Assembly: GCF_001425705.1 (NCBI RefSeq)
Contig: NZ_LMDC01000003.1
Span: 85,428 to 130,683, forward strand
Length of the DNA stretch: 45,256 nucleotides
Reading direction: 5' to 3'
DNA from: Pelomonas sp. Root1217
Lineage (GTDB): Bacteria; Pseudomonadota; Gammaproteobacteria; Burkholderiales; Burkholderiaceae_C
The position numbers were made by a program, and so were the translations under genes. Shown here piece by piece: positions 19,501 to 25,462 of this stretch; the first letter of the stretch is position 1, and the number at the start of each line of letters is the position of its first letter. Under the pieces are notes generated by a model that did no database searches, was not told where the DNA came from, and saw only the letters and a list, made by a program, of their open reading frames with translations.

Positions 19501-20869
19501 TGGTGCCCAAGGCCAGGGTCTGCACCGTCACCGACGTGCCGCCGGACAGCGCATTGTTGAGGGCGCCAACGTCGACCACGGCAGCATCGTCCGTGCTGGC
19601 GAAATTCGGCGCCACGCCAACGTTGGTGTTGGTGCCGCTGTTGGCTTTGATGACCACGTCGTTGGGGTCGAGCAGCCACTGGCCCGACCGCCCCAGCGGT
19701 GCGCTGGCGTCAACGCGGCCGAGCAGGTTGAGCTGCTGGCGGCCCGAGGTCTCGACCATGCCGCCATTGCCCCCCAGACGCCCGCCGCGGGCCCAGATGC
19801 TGCCGAGCATGTCGGTGCGTCCGTCAGCCCAGACGGCGATGCGGCCGCCATCGCCCCGTTCGGTGGCATTGGCGCGCAGCTCAGCGCCGGCACCTATCCA
19901 GGTCTGCTCGGCGTTGTGCTCGGTGCCCCTGCCCTCGAAGCCGCCACCGACCTGCAGGCTGCCGCCGCCGAAGCGCCCGGATGCGTCCAGCCGCGCGCCG
20001 TCCAGCAGCGCGAGCTTCTGACCCAGCGCGGTGATGCTGCCGGCGGTTTCGCCGCTGGCGTCCACGCTGCCATTGATGGTGGTGACGCCCACCGTGCCGC
20101 CGTCGATGACGACGCGGCCGCCTTGCTGGCGCAGGCCACGCGCCTGCACGATGCCGTCCATGTTCAGCACCTGACCGGCCGCGCCGCCGCGAGCCTGCGC
20201 GCGCACCTCGGCACTGCTTTCGGCCTGCACGCGGCCGCTGAGTTTCAGCGCGACGTCGCGGTTGTCGTCGTTGCGCAGGTTGAAGAGGACAAGGCCATCG
20301 CCTTCCACATCCACCTGCACGGTGCTGGCCGCACCCAGGCCGACGCGCCGCGCTGCGATGCTGCCGCCGACGCTGAGCTGGGGAGCGACAAGCGCCACCG
20401 TACCGCCCGGCGCGCTGATGCTGCCATCGGCTTGCAAGCCGCCTGCACCTGTGCCGGCCGAGAAACGGTAGTTGCCGGCCAGGAAGGCGGTGTCGGACAG
20501 GTCCAGCGTGGACGCGACGAGACCGCCGACATCCACCTGCGAGCCCCGCCCGAAGACGATGCCGCGCGGGTTGATCAGGAAGACACGGCCATTGGCCTGC
20601 ATCTGGCCGAGGATGAGGGACGGGTCGCCGCCGACGACACGATTGAGCAGCACCGAATTGACGCTGGGCTGCTGGATGCGCAGGCCCTCGCCCGCGGCGA
20701 TGGAGAAGCTCTGCCAGTTGACGATGGCCTTGTCGCTGCCCTGCTGGATGAGGCCAGAGCTGATGGCGACCTGGCCCTGCACGACCTGGGCGCCCTGAGG
20801 CAGCGCATGGGCCGCCGGATAGGCTGCCGCAAGGCACAGCGCGAGGGCGAGGGGTTGCAGGCGCCGCAT
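7532..20869 (-). CDS. Giant TpsA-type filamentous haemagglutinin-like exoprotein
   Basis: 4445 residues; ATG at 20869 overlaps the TpsB stop (TGATG). A signal peptide (residues 1-22, ending AHA) is followed by the haemagglutination/TPS secretion domain (~24-270), with NPRGI at 100-104 in place of the usual NPNGI. The WLLDPNDVV motif near residue 400 is common in this family. Then come nine 91-residue repeats (~590-1410), diverged repeats of ~70-90 residues, a duplicated ~626-residue block (~2110-3340), and seven autotransporter-type strand repeats (~3390-4020). The tail ends with C4430 and C4440; reading the mature protein I saw no other Cys. The protein should cross the outer membrane through the neighbouring TpsB and form a long beta-helix. 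No haem-, integrin- or toxin-type domain is evident. The C-terminal Cys pair resembles the anchor of HMW1-type adhesins, suggesting surface retention. Confidence 0.95.
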   Translation of the reverse strand: MRRLQPLALALCLAAAYPAAHALPQGAQVVQGQVAISSGLIQQGSDKAIVNWQSFSIAAGEGLRIQQPSVNSVLLNRVVGGDPSLILGQMQANGRVFLINPRGIVFGRGSQVDVGGLVASTLDLSDTAFLAGNYRFSAGTGAGGLQADGSISAPGGTVALVAPQLSVGGSIAARRVGLGAASTVQVDVEGDGLVLFNLRNDDNRDVALKLSGRVQAESSAEVRAQARGGAAGQVLNMDGIVQARGLRQQGGRVVIDGGTVGVTTINGSVDASGETAGSITALGQKLALLDGARLDASGRFGGGSLQVGGGFEGRGTEHNAEQTWIGAGAELRANATERGDGGRIAVWADGRTDMLGSIWARGGRLGGNGGMVETSGRQQLNLLGRVDASAPLGRSGQWLLDPNDVVIKANSGTNTNVGVAPNFASTDDAAVVDVGALNNALSGGTSVTVQTLALGTNGQHGDIDVQAAIVPTGAATLNLIALRNISFSAGSIGAGAGALNVVLQAGGDITGSTLNTGGGSLTAASSGAGTVALGSVTSAGLTLSSVGGDVVLPTGTVTGNVGVTTSGSGAITQAGALAVTGTTGVTTGSGNITLTAASNNLQGAVSLTTTGITQVSNGSGHALTLGTLNTHALTASATAANLNLGSGTVTGNFSATTTGAGTITQGGALTVTGTTTLGNGSGNITLASANDLRGLVSVTTTGNAQLVNGSGKDLSLGALSTGGLTVSTSNANLDLGSGSVGGNLSAATTGSGTLTQTGALTVTGTSALSNGSGNITLASANNLQGAVDITTTGTTQIANASGNALTLGTLSTRTLTVSTSGAALALGSGTVTGALSATTTGTGTLTQGGALTVTGVTALSNGSGNITLTTAGNDFQGAVSITSTGATQLSNANGNTLTLGTLNTGALTVSANHADLVLGSGSVGGNLSATTTNNGTLTQSGALTVTGASSLSNGSGDITLTSANDLQGAVSVTTTGTTQISNGSGKALTLGTLSVRDLTVNTSGANLGLGSGTISGNLGATTTGTGAIAQSGVLTVTGTSGLSSGSGGITLAAANDLQGMVSVTSSGSSQIVNGSGNALALGTLTTAALAVSTSNADIDLGSGTVGGNLSVTTTGSGALTQSGALVVTGSSSLANGSGNITLTSGNNLQGAVSVTTTGTTQLSNASGNALTLGTLSTHALTVSTSGANLGLGSGTVTGNLSATTTGTGAITQGGALTVTGTSALSNGSGNITLTSANNLQGAVGITTTGTTQIANGNGNALALGTLNTHALTVSTSNAHLGLGSGTVTGNLSATTTGTGAITQGGALTISGTTALSNGSGNITLTSANNLQGAVSLTSSGTTTLGNGGGNPLTLGTLNAGDLIVSTTAGGALNLGQGSINGTLNASSHGGILSQTGALSVSGVATLDATTSGDISLPNTGNQWHGLNLVGNSLDLRSGGDLEILSLTQPANRALTLSAGANLILGPAASIDTGTADLTLASGGSFTMGGTLAGHNIDLAAQTGLALGQNITASGTLKLTTASGDVNQTGGSLLITGTTTVSAGGSVISLNQPTNHFGGAVSLSGGTTGVTDSAALTLGTVNTGDLTVTSTGNLGLGQGSVTGTLNAISNGGAITQTGGLILTGVTTLDAGSADITLNQASNDLQGAITATGGAVSLRSANNLNLFALTQQPNKGLELEAGGTLILPAGTSNIDTGTEALTLSSGGVFSTFGTLKGGAVTLKGQSATLAHDITATGALAVTSTSGAINQTGGRISATGTSSFDAGGQAITLNAATNQFTGLVSLTGGTTQIRSQGALGLGSLATGSLQILAGGTLGLGTGSIGGALGATSSGAVTQAAGGLSVTGTSTLDAGGADITLGDLANSWTGAVALTGRNALLKSSSAVTLGHVNATSLALTTGGAITQGAGTTLGLTGALGVDAGTAAITLANTGNQLGGTVTLKGGATQLRTTGALTLSTLDTGALTANSTGAMNLGHGSIAGNLAATSGNGVITQAAGGLSVSGTASINAGTADITLDDAANGWTGAVALTGRDVRLTDTSAVDLGAVSIRSLVLKAGGDVTQSAPLSLTGALNVDAGSAAITLNNTSNQLGGLVTLKGGVTQVKTAAGLTLGPLTTGDLTVGAVGPLNLGQGNVTGNLVANSGNGAISQSGALHVTGSAVFNSGSGNITLANAGNQFLGALSLTGNAVTLFNQPSLSFGTLSFNSLDATSNASITLGSGTLSGALTARALGGSITQVAGGLTVAGNATLQAATGITLTDAANHLNGVVSLSGSASAVTNAGGLRLGTLATAGLTLNAAGTLDLGSGAVGGTLTAVSSGAISQSGALSVSGGTSLNAGSAGISLGQAGNAFAGSVDLHGGATVITAASALSLGSLNVAGLTASASGALRLGTGSVGGDLNASGSAITQVSGGLAVSGASTLSAGSGNIDLAEAGNAFAGAVSLVGGDVTLANGGALRLGSVTAHDLKASAGGDLDLGGGTVNGELTATTRGSRISQSAALTVNGVANFVADGGLATLVLDQPGNQLLGGIAMRGVNGGSFASADISSALDLTFSGDVQTLKLSSGGLLTLGGGRSTTLTAAAHSGIVQTGALQVSGLTTLVAQGGTVMPVDMVHAGNDLNRVQLQTAAGGSLGRVQLRDGDGSRHDGLQLLGDAASLEITSAGALDLGGGRYGSLMADTSATGAAFTQSGALAVSGPATLKAGGGAITLIRPDNDWGGLVQLGGGTVQITAAGALTLGDVATDSLSVNSAGALNLGQGVIGGALLASSGGNAITQSGALQFGGMATLNAGGADIALPHAGNQFLGVINLAARDATLFSLPGLSLGTLALRSLDASSNGGIVLGTGNLSGALSARGAAITQVVGGLAVAGGSTLQAAGDITLTEAANQLGGLVNLSGGTTALSNAGDLSLGSVATGPLTLDVAGALNLGGGRIDGELKAVSRGPLTQTGSLAVSGAVTLDAGAAAITLGQAGNAFAGTGINVTGGNTLLINSGPLSLGLLNVGDLTLASNGALRLGSGTVGGELKASSGGGEIGQVAGGLSIAGASTLDAGSAAIQLNEATNAFGGPIHLLGGDVSLVASGALRLGSFTTRDLKLSAGGDISLGGGRVSGDLTALIRGTTLTQTGALFVAGSSEFIADGSLVNLVLNQPGNQLLGTVSMRGVNGGSFASADISSALDLTFSGDVQTLKLSSGGLLTLGGGHSVSLSAAAAKGILLTGPLQVSGLTTLIANGAAVPVDLATHGAGNDLNRVELKAQAGASLGQVQLRDGDAARHDGLKVTGDAAQLEVTSAGALDLGGGSYGSLGVDTAATGAAVTQSGALTVVGLTTIKAGSGNVTLTRPDNSLTRFAIDSAGIASLVSAADYSVNASHVSTRLELAGPGALNLVGPLSGSGELVMSGSGSLTMTTAQNYSGGTRINSGTVVLSGPLAQAGSGAVQLSSAGQLDLRDGAVMDAELVANGGRVINTAGAGTLAGAVTLKAATTEFLPGMGGLTISGDVADGGAGFGLRLAGSGTLTLAGSNHYGGNTDIASGTLRVTGELPSTSAVQVASGAVLALGKDQAIGSLAGAGRVELGSFTLGTGLDGTNTSFAGSVVGSGGLAKLGSGRFVLGGSGAHTGATRVAAGELVLASSTALNDVTAVSVEANATLTVQQSLNLGSLAGAGTVDVQAALLGVGSNGGNTRWDGAIIGSGGLAKLGTGVFTLAGHNTLAGDLQAHAGTLQLEGAGAVKPLAAGAATAPVVPASAGVNVAGGATLELLTDVDLGALSGAGQVQLNANTLVLGASGRSSRFDGVIGGDGGLSKAGSGTLTLGGANLYTGATRVDGGSLVLDAEQTLAAASALVIETPGQVQANARQTVASLNGGGNLVLNGASLAAGADGADGRFDGVVSGSGGLIKQGAGMLTLTAAHRNSGATVIEAGTIQLTGNGALGSGEIQNQGELRLSRSDALTLDQAISGRGSLVITQGQVTLGSAANSYSGATQVLGGGLVTTAAERLSDASAVQVAAGAQLQLGGAETIASLQAAGSVRLAGNLTTRAEQVYTGSLTLANAAGLTLTGTLIDASRSTNQFGSAPLGLSGGQALVAAKDSLQLGDVTLSSGGRIEAGRLAINGKLQLTGGSLALVAQAAPDDAKATLQGTAQVPVAGQPLAVAEATVQQGSASAITVAEGASLSVHAAGGGSVLLAQDANSFKGQLSVLSGANYNTAWAPNAKGGQAVQSEVRVSGQQVGVGGSGIEADLIYIRADQLATAGDAKLVARMPFDEIVLGRALSAPGMVLELAPGAFGTPGSFGAVNGQPIRIEVGSTATGSRTTGPNAGYLTVLPKAGAQGSTAVVLIGPEVGSQPTTGGTAYRFFHDGASQATEIPVVYNGVLPLTPAASGALSSINGDAEDARRARFQETVRTENVTVRLRSGVIAEVGPGRPSTQGSEGAKPPELCDPAAQPALSCKPASP
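8800..10690 (-). repeat. Seven autotransporter-type (PATR-like) strand repeats in TpsA
   Basis: Units have the pattern (Y/H)xGxTxIxxGxLxL: YSGGTRINSGTVVL, YGGNTDIASGTLRV, HTGATRVAAGELVL, LAGDLQAHAGTLQL, YTGATRVDGGSLVL, NSGATVIEAGTIQL and YSGATQVLGGGLVT. Most are preceded by GSGxLxK.G.G.LTL. This resembles the passenger-associated repeat of type Va autotransporters, but there is no autotransporter barrel at the C-terminus of this protein. Confidence 0.85.
10850..14550 (-). repeat. Duplicated ~1.88-kb (626-residue) block in the TpsA exoprotein
   Basis: Two adjacent copies, about 12730-14550 and 10850-12670. Both run through the same order of sub-motifs: LGQG..., GNQFLG, LDATSN or LDASSN, QPGNQLLG, MRGVNGGSFASADISS, LRDGD..RHDGL and RPDN. 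Offsets are 1875 nt (14481 versus 12606) and 1878 nt (13189 versus 11311). An 82-nt stretch is identical between copies (13189-13270 and 11311-11392), while flanking parts have diverged substantially. This points to an old tandem duplication with a locally conserved or converted core. Confidence 0.9.
16640..19110 (-). repeat. Nine tandem 91-residue repeats in the TpsA exoprotein
   Basis: The motif GSGNITL recurs with its codons at 19091, 18815, 18542, 18269, 17993, 17720, 17447, 17174 and 16901. Spacing is 273 nt (91 residues), with two intervals of 276 nt. Each unit reads approximately GSGNITL..NNLQGAVS, then LTLGTL, then LGLGSGTVTGNL, then TQGGALTVTG. Sequence identity between units is high by eye. 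Such arrays are prone to recombination and copy-number change, always in frame here. They should stack as turns of a beta-helix. Confidence 0.95.
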
Positions 20870-22587
20870 CAGAAGCTCCAGGAGCCCTGGGCATACAGGC
20901 GCAGCTTGCTGGACTGGCTTTCGGTGCTGGCATGGCCATGCGTGGGCGTCGCCAGGCTCATGCGGAAGGCATACGCGTTGCCGCGCGCCCATACCAGCGA
21001 CAGCCCCGCGCCGCCCAGCCAGGCGCGGTTCAGGTAGCCGGGTTCGCGCAGCACGAGGTTGGCGTCGTGGCGGTACCGGATGAAGGCGCCGTCGTAGAAG
21101 GCCGCCAGCACCAGCTCGCTCGCCCAGCGCCCGAACAGGCTGGCCGGTGGCAGCCAGCGCAGTTCCAGGCTGGCCACGGCACCGCTGTCGCCCGTGCCCT
21201 CGCCCGGCGCAAAGGCGCGCACGCCGTTCGGGCCGCCGGCGCGGAACTGCTCGGTCGAGTCGAGGTTGGACAGGGCCCACTGGCCGCGCATCGTGAAATA
21301 GGCCAGCAGCCGATTGCTCAGTACGTTCTGCAGCCGCGAGGCCGCGAAGCTGAGCTTGCGAAAACTCGCCGCGTCGTCGCCACCGCTGGGCGCGCCGGCC
21401 GGGAAGTGGAGCCGGCCCTGGGCCAGGTTGAGCTCGAAGGTGTTGACGCTGCCGCTCAGCAGGCTGTCGCGGAAATCGCCGCTGACACCGACGCTGGCGT
21501 CGTCCACATGCTTCTTCGTCGACAGGGCGGCGACCTTGTCGACGTAACGCTTGGCGTCGACGGCGCCCAACGCGAACAGGTTGAGGTTGCGCGAACGCAC
21601 CCAAGGGTAGAGGGCGAAGAGGTTGAGCGTCGTGCCGGTACCGTCCAGGCCGAGGGGGAATTCCTTCTTGTCGAGCTGGTAGCGCACCGCCGACAGCGAG
21701 GCGCCGGCCTTGAAGCCGTCGGCGCCGATGGGGCTGGTGTAGCCCAGCAGCGCGAACAGCAGGCCGCCGCCGGTAGAGGCCAGCACCGAGGCCGACAGGC
21801 CGTCGCCGCGGCCCAGCGGGCTGGCCATGACGACCTGGGCGCCCAGGCGCTGGGCGCCGATGACCTTGGAGCCGTTGAGGTCGCCGTCGATGCTGCCGCT
21901 GTAGCGCGACTCGGCGCGCGGCGTGAACTCGAGGATGGCCGTGCCCGGCGCGCTGCCGGCCTTGACTTCGGCCCGCGTGACGATGCCGCGCAGGTCGTTG
22001 ATGAGGAAGACGGTGCGCTCGACGGCGTCCACCGTCAGCACGTCGCCCGGCTTCAGGCGCGCCAGATAGGCTTCGACGACCTCACGGTCCACCGGCAGGC
22101 CCTCGCTCCAGTTCAGCACGACGCGGTCCAGGCGCCCCTCGAGCACGGCGATGCGCACGGTCTGGCCGTCAAAGACCTGTTCGGGAATGTAGGCGTAGCC
22201 CAGGTAGAGGCCCAGGTCGCGCTGCAGGAAGCGGGTCACCTCGTTGGCAGCGTTGACGAGGTCCTCGAAGCCACGCTCCTTGCCGACAAAGGCAGCAGTC
22301 AATCGCGGCAGGGCCTCGCGCAGGGCGACTGGGGCGTCGGGCGGCAGGCTGTAGGCAGCAACGTCGATCTTGAGTTCGTCGTCGGGCTTGCCGAGCTCGC
22401 GCGTGACCTGCGGGCGCTCGGGCGGCAGCTCGGTGTTGCGGGCCTCGGGCGGGCGGGTCAACTCGGCCGGCGTCGGCACCACCGGCGGCGTGCCAGCGCC
22501 CCAAGCGGAGGCACTGGCCAGCAGCTGCACAGCCAGCAGGCTGAGGCGCAAGGGCGAGCGGCGGCAGGGGCGGGAGGCGAGCAGCAA
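20869..22587 (-). CDS. TpsB outer-membrane transporter (ShlB/FhaC/HecB family)
   Basis: 572 residues from a TTG at 22587, a typical length for TpsB. Upstream in-frame GTG codons at 22647 and 22716 are possible, and there is no ATG and no clear Shine-Dalgarno for any of them. I prefer the TTG because it directly precedes a signal-peptide-like stretch (PCRRSPLRLSLLAVQLLA ending SAWGA). Two POTRA domains (~70-220) are followed by a 16-strand-type barrel (~225-572) ending in Phe, as Omp85-superfamily barrels do. The loop-6 motif VRGY appears as VRAF near residue 456 within GGPNGVRAFAPGEG. The TGATG overlap with the exoprotein gene shows that this is its partner. The 152-nt divergent spacer to the exonuclease gene shows no promoter I can identify. 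Confidence 0.9.
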   Translation of the reverse strand: MLLASRPCRRSPLRLSLLAVQLLASASAWGAGTPPVVPTPAELTRPPEARNTELPPERPQVTRELGKPDDELKIDVAAYSLPPDAPVALREALPRLTAAFVGKERGFEDLVNAANEVTRFLQRDLGLYLGYAYIPEQVFDGQTVRIAVLEGRLDRVVLNWSEGLPVDREVVEAYLARLKPGDVLTVDAVERTVFLINDLRGIVTRAEVKAGSAPGTAILEFTPRAESRYSGSIDGDLNGSKVIGAQRLGAQVVMASPLGRGDGLSASVLASTGGGLLFALLGYTSPIGADGFKAGASLSAVRYQLDKKEFPLGLDGTGTTLNLFALYPWVRSRNLNLFALGAVDAKRYVDKVAALSTKKHVDDASVGVSGDFRDSLLSGSVNTFELNLAQGRLHFPAGAPSGGDDAASFRKLSFAASRLQNVLSNRLLAYFTMRGQWALSNLDSTEQFRAGGPNGVRAFAPGEGTGDSGAVASLELRWLPPASLFGRWASELVLAAFYDGAFIRYRHDANLVLREPGYLNRAWLGGAGLSLVWARGNAYAFRMSLATPTHGHASTESQSSKLRLYAQGSWSF

Positions 22588-22739
22588 GGTCGGGTCCGGA
22601 GCAGTGGCGGCGGGCAGGACCTGGCGGTCGCACCCGTGGTGAGTCACGGCAGCGGCGTTTGAGTTCCGCGGCGGCCCGCAAATGGGCGGGGCGGCGCCGT
22701 CCGACAGCAGCCGCACGCCGGGATCGGCACACTCGAGCC

Positions 22740-23768
22740 ATGGCTGACCTGATCACCCGGCGCGCCGAGGGCCTGTACTGCGAGGCGGGCGACTTCTACA
22801 TCGACCCCTGGCGGCCGGTGGCGCGCGCCGTCATCACGCACGCCCACGCCGACCATTGCCGTGAAGGGCACGGCGCCTATCTGGCGCAACGGGACGCCGA
22901 GGGGTTGATGCGCTCGCGCGTGGGCCCCGACATGGCCTTCCAGGGCCTTGCCTATGGCGAGCCCCTGCAACTGGGCGAGGTGACCGTCAGCCTGCACCCG
23001 GCCGGCCATGTGCTCGGATCCGCCCAGGTGCGCGTGGTGCACCGCGGCGAGGTGTGGGTGGTGTCGGGCGACTACTTCGTCAGCGGCGCCGGTGACGCCA
23101 ACACCACCTGCAGCCCCTTCGAGCCGGTGCGCTGCGATGTCTTCATCACCGAGGCCACGTTTGCGCTGCCGATCTACCGCTGGGCGCCGCAGACCGAGGT
23201 GCTTGGCGAGATGCGGGCCTGGTGGGCCGATTGCGCCGCCCAGGGCAAGCACGCCTTGCTGATGGGCTACAGCCTGGGCAAGGCACAGCGGCTGGTGGCC
23301 GGGCTGGCGACTGCCGACGCGCCCGGGCCGGTGCTGGTGCATGCGGCGGTCGAGCGACTGAACGCGGCCTACCGCGCGGCCGGCATCGCGCTGCCTGAGG
23401 TGGAGTCCGTGACGCCCGAGACCAATTTCAAGGCACTGCGCGGCGCCCTCGTCATTGCGCCGCCGGCGGTGCAGGATAGCCGCTGGGCCAAGGCCCTGGG
23501 GCCGCACAGCGACGCCTTTGCCAGCGGCTGGATGCGGCTGCGCGGCGCGCGCCGGCGCCGCAGCGTGGACCGCGGCTTTGTCTTCAGCGATCACGCGGAC
23601 TGGCCGGGGCTGCTGTCGGCCATCGCCGCCACCGGTGCGCAGCGCGTCATCGTCACCCATGGCGACGAAGGCGCGCTGGTGCGCTACCTGAGCGAACTGG
23701 GCCTGCAGGCCGAGGCCTTTGCGACCGAGTACGGCGACGAGACGCATGGCGTGGAGGCGGCGCGATGA
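22740..23768 (+). CDS. Ligase-associated DNA exonuclease (MBL/beta-CASP fold)
   Basis: 342 residues; ATG at 22740, giving the family-typical start MADLI followed by LYCEAGDFYIDPWRPV. An earlier in-frame TTG is less likely. The metallo-beta-lactamase signature HAHADH lies at residues 34-39 (H34, H36, D38, H39). Later conserved parts include the beta-CASP region and a C-terminal SDHADWPGL with a further metal ligand. In the characterised four-gene ligase-associated cluster this protein is a single-strand exonuclease acting with the ligase, helicase and PdeM in DNA repair. It ends with an ATGA overlap on the ligase gene. The Shine-Dalgarno is weak (GAG only). Confidence 0.93.
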   Translation: MADLITRRAEGLYCEAGDFYIDPWRPVARAVITHAHADHCREGHGAYLAQRDAEGLMRSRVGPDMAFQGLAYGEPLQLGEVTVSLHPAGHVLGSAQVRVVHRGEVWVVSGDYFVSGAGDANTTCSPFEPVRCDVFITEATFALPIYRWAPQTEVLGEMRAWWADCAAQGKHALLMGYSLGKAQRLVAGLATADAPGPVLVHAAVERLNAAYRAAGIALPEVESVTPETNFKALRGALVIAPPAVQDSRWAKALGPHSDAFASGWMRLRGARRRRSVDRGFVFSDHADWPGLLSAIAATGAQRVIVTHGDEGALVRYLSELGLQAEAFATEYGDETHGVEAAR

Positions 23769-25408
23769 AGCGCTTTGTCGCCCTCTACCTCGCCATCGAC
23801 GCCAGCACGTCCACACTGGCCAAGGTGGCGGCATTGAAACGCTACCTGGCCGACGCGCCCGCGCGTGATGCGGCCTGGGCCGTCTATCTGCTGGCCGGCG
23901 GCACGCCACGCCGAGCGGTGCCCACGAGCGAGCTGCGAGCGCTGGCCTGCGAGGCGGCGGGTTTGCCGGAGTGGCTGTTCGAGGCCGGCTATGCCGTCAC
24001 CGGCGACCTGGCGGAGGCCATCGCTTACGTGCTTCCCGACCCGCAGGACAAGCTCGACGAGCCGCTGGCCGACTGGATGGAACAGCGCATCCTGCCGCTG
24101 CGTGCGCTCGACGCAGCGGCGCGACGCGAGGCCGTGTTGAGCGCGTGGCAGGGCCTGTCGGCGGACGAGCGCTTCATGTTCGTCAAGCTGGTGGGCGGGG
24201 GCTTTCGCGTCGGTGTCAGCAAGCTGCTGGTGCAGCGGGCGCTGGCCGAGTGGTCTGGGGCCGACGCGGCCGGCATCGCCCAGCGCATGATGGGCTACAC
24301 CCAGATCGACACGCCGCCGACGGCCGCGCGCTTCCAGGCGCTGCTGGCCGAGGACACAAGCGGCTCTCGTGGCGGCCAGCCCTACCCCTTCTTCCTGGCG
24401 CATGCGCTGCCCGGCGAGCCGCAGGCGCTGGGCGAGCGGAGCGACTGGCTGGCGGAGTGGAAGTACGACGGTATCCGCGCCCAGGTGGTCAAGCGCGACG
24501 GCCAGGTGTGGATCTGGTCGCGCGGCGAGGAGCTGGTGACGGAACGCTTTCCCGAAGTGGTGCTCGAAGCCAGTACCTGGCCCGATGGCACCGTCGTCGA
24601 CGGCGAGCTGCTGGCCTGGCGCCACGGCGAGGCCGAGCCGGCGCCGTTTGCGCTGCTGCAAAAGCGCATCGGCCGCACCAAGCTGTCCAAGGCCATCCTG
24701 GCCGAGGCGCCGGTGCGGCTGCTGGCCTACGACCTGCTGGAGAGCGAAGGCGTGGACCGCCGCCAGGAGCCGATGCATCTGCGCCGTGCGCGACTGGAGC
24801 AGCTCGGCATCGCGACCTCGCCGCTGGTGGACGCTGGCGATTGGGCCGGCCTTGCCGCCGCCCGCGAGGACTCGCGCGAGAAGCGGGTCGAAGGGCTGAT
24901 GCTGAAGCACCGCGAGTCGGCTTACGGCATCGGCCGCACGGTGGGCGCCTGGTGGAAATGGAAGGTCGCGCCGCTCAGCGTGGATGCGGTGCTGATCTAC
25001 GCCCAGGCCGGGCACGGCCGTCGCGCCAACCTCTACACGGACTACAGCTTTGCCGTCTGGAACCGCGCGCCGCGGGATGCGGCGGAGGCTGAGGCGGCTT
25101 TGGATTCGACAGGGGGCGACCTGACACTGGTGTCGTTCGCCAAGGCGTATTCAGGGCTGACCGACGAGGAGATCAAGCGCGTGGACCGCGAGATCCGCAA
25201 GACGACGGTGGAGAAGTTCGGGCCGGTGCGGCGCGTGCGGCCGACGATGGTGTTCGAGCTGGGGTTTGAGGGCATCCAGGCGAGCACGCGGCACAAGAGC
25301 GGCATCGCGGTGAGGTTTCCGCGCATGCTGAGGATTCGGGAGGACAAGCCGTTGTGGGAGGCGGATACGCTGGATTCGCTGCGGGAGTTGATGGAGGTGG
25401 TGAGTTGA
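23765..25408 (+). CDS. ATP-dependent DNA ligase of the ligase-associated repair cluster
   Basis: 547 residues; ATG at 23765 in an ATGA overlap. The adenylation motif KYDG places the nucleophilic lysine at K233 within EWKYDGIRAQ. The preceding ~215 residues are the helical DNA-binding domain, and motif V is seen as EGLMLKH, followed by WWKWK. The C-terminal OB domain ends at about 540. It seals nicks using ATP in the cytoplasm; NAD-dependent LigA, encoded elsewhere, normally handles replication. The start is fixed by the coupling to the exonuclease gene. The helicase gene follows after 54 nt. Confidence 0.95.
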   Translation: MKRFVALYLAIDASTSTLAKVAALKRYLADAPARDAAWAVYLLAGGTPRRAVPTSELRALACEAAGLPEWLFEAGYAVTGDLAEAIAYVLPDPQDKLDEPLADWMEQRILPLRALDAAARREAVLSAWQGLSADERFMFVKLVGGGFRVGVSKLLVQRALAEWSGADAAGIAQRMMGYTQIDTPPTAARFQALLAEDTSGSRGGQPYPFFLAHALPGEPQALGERSDWLAEWKYDGIRAQVVKRDGQVWIWSRGEELVTERFPEVVLEASTWPDGTVVDGELLAWRHGEAEPAPFALLQKRIGRTKLSKAILAEAPVRLLAYDLLESEGVDRRQEPMHLRRARLEQLGIATSPLVDAGDWAGLAAAREDSREKRVEGLMLKHRESAYGIGRTVGAWWKWKVAPLSVDAVLIYAQAGHGRRANLYTDYSFAVWNRAPRDAAEAEAALDSTGGDLTLVSFAKAYSGLTDEEIKRVDREIRKTTVEKFGPVRRVRPTMVFELGFEGIQASTRHKSGIAVRFPRMLRIREDKPLWEADTLDSLRELMEVVS

Positions 25409-25462
25409 TCGGGGTTGCTTTGGCGGAGCGAGCGTCTTTTCGCTGCAAGGCAAAGGCTCCCG

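Noticed and set aside
16401..20021. Very long plus-strand open frame (about 1200 codons) opposite the TpsA gene
   Set aside because: It lies wholly antisense to the repeat-rich exoprotein gene. Its length comes from the repeated, high-GC codon pattern, and the translation is Pro/Val/Leu low-complexity with no domain.
20870..21604. Upstream extension of the TpsA frame by 245 codons into tpsB
   Set aside because: The extension lacks a signal peptide and overlaps the TpsB barrel; the ATG at 20869 gives a proper signal peptide and coupled start.
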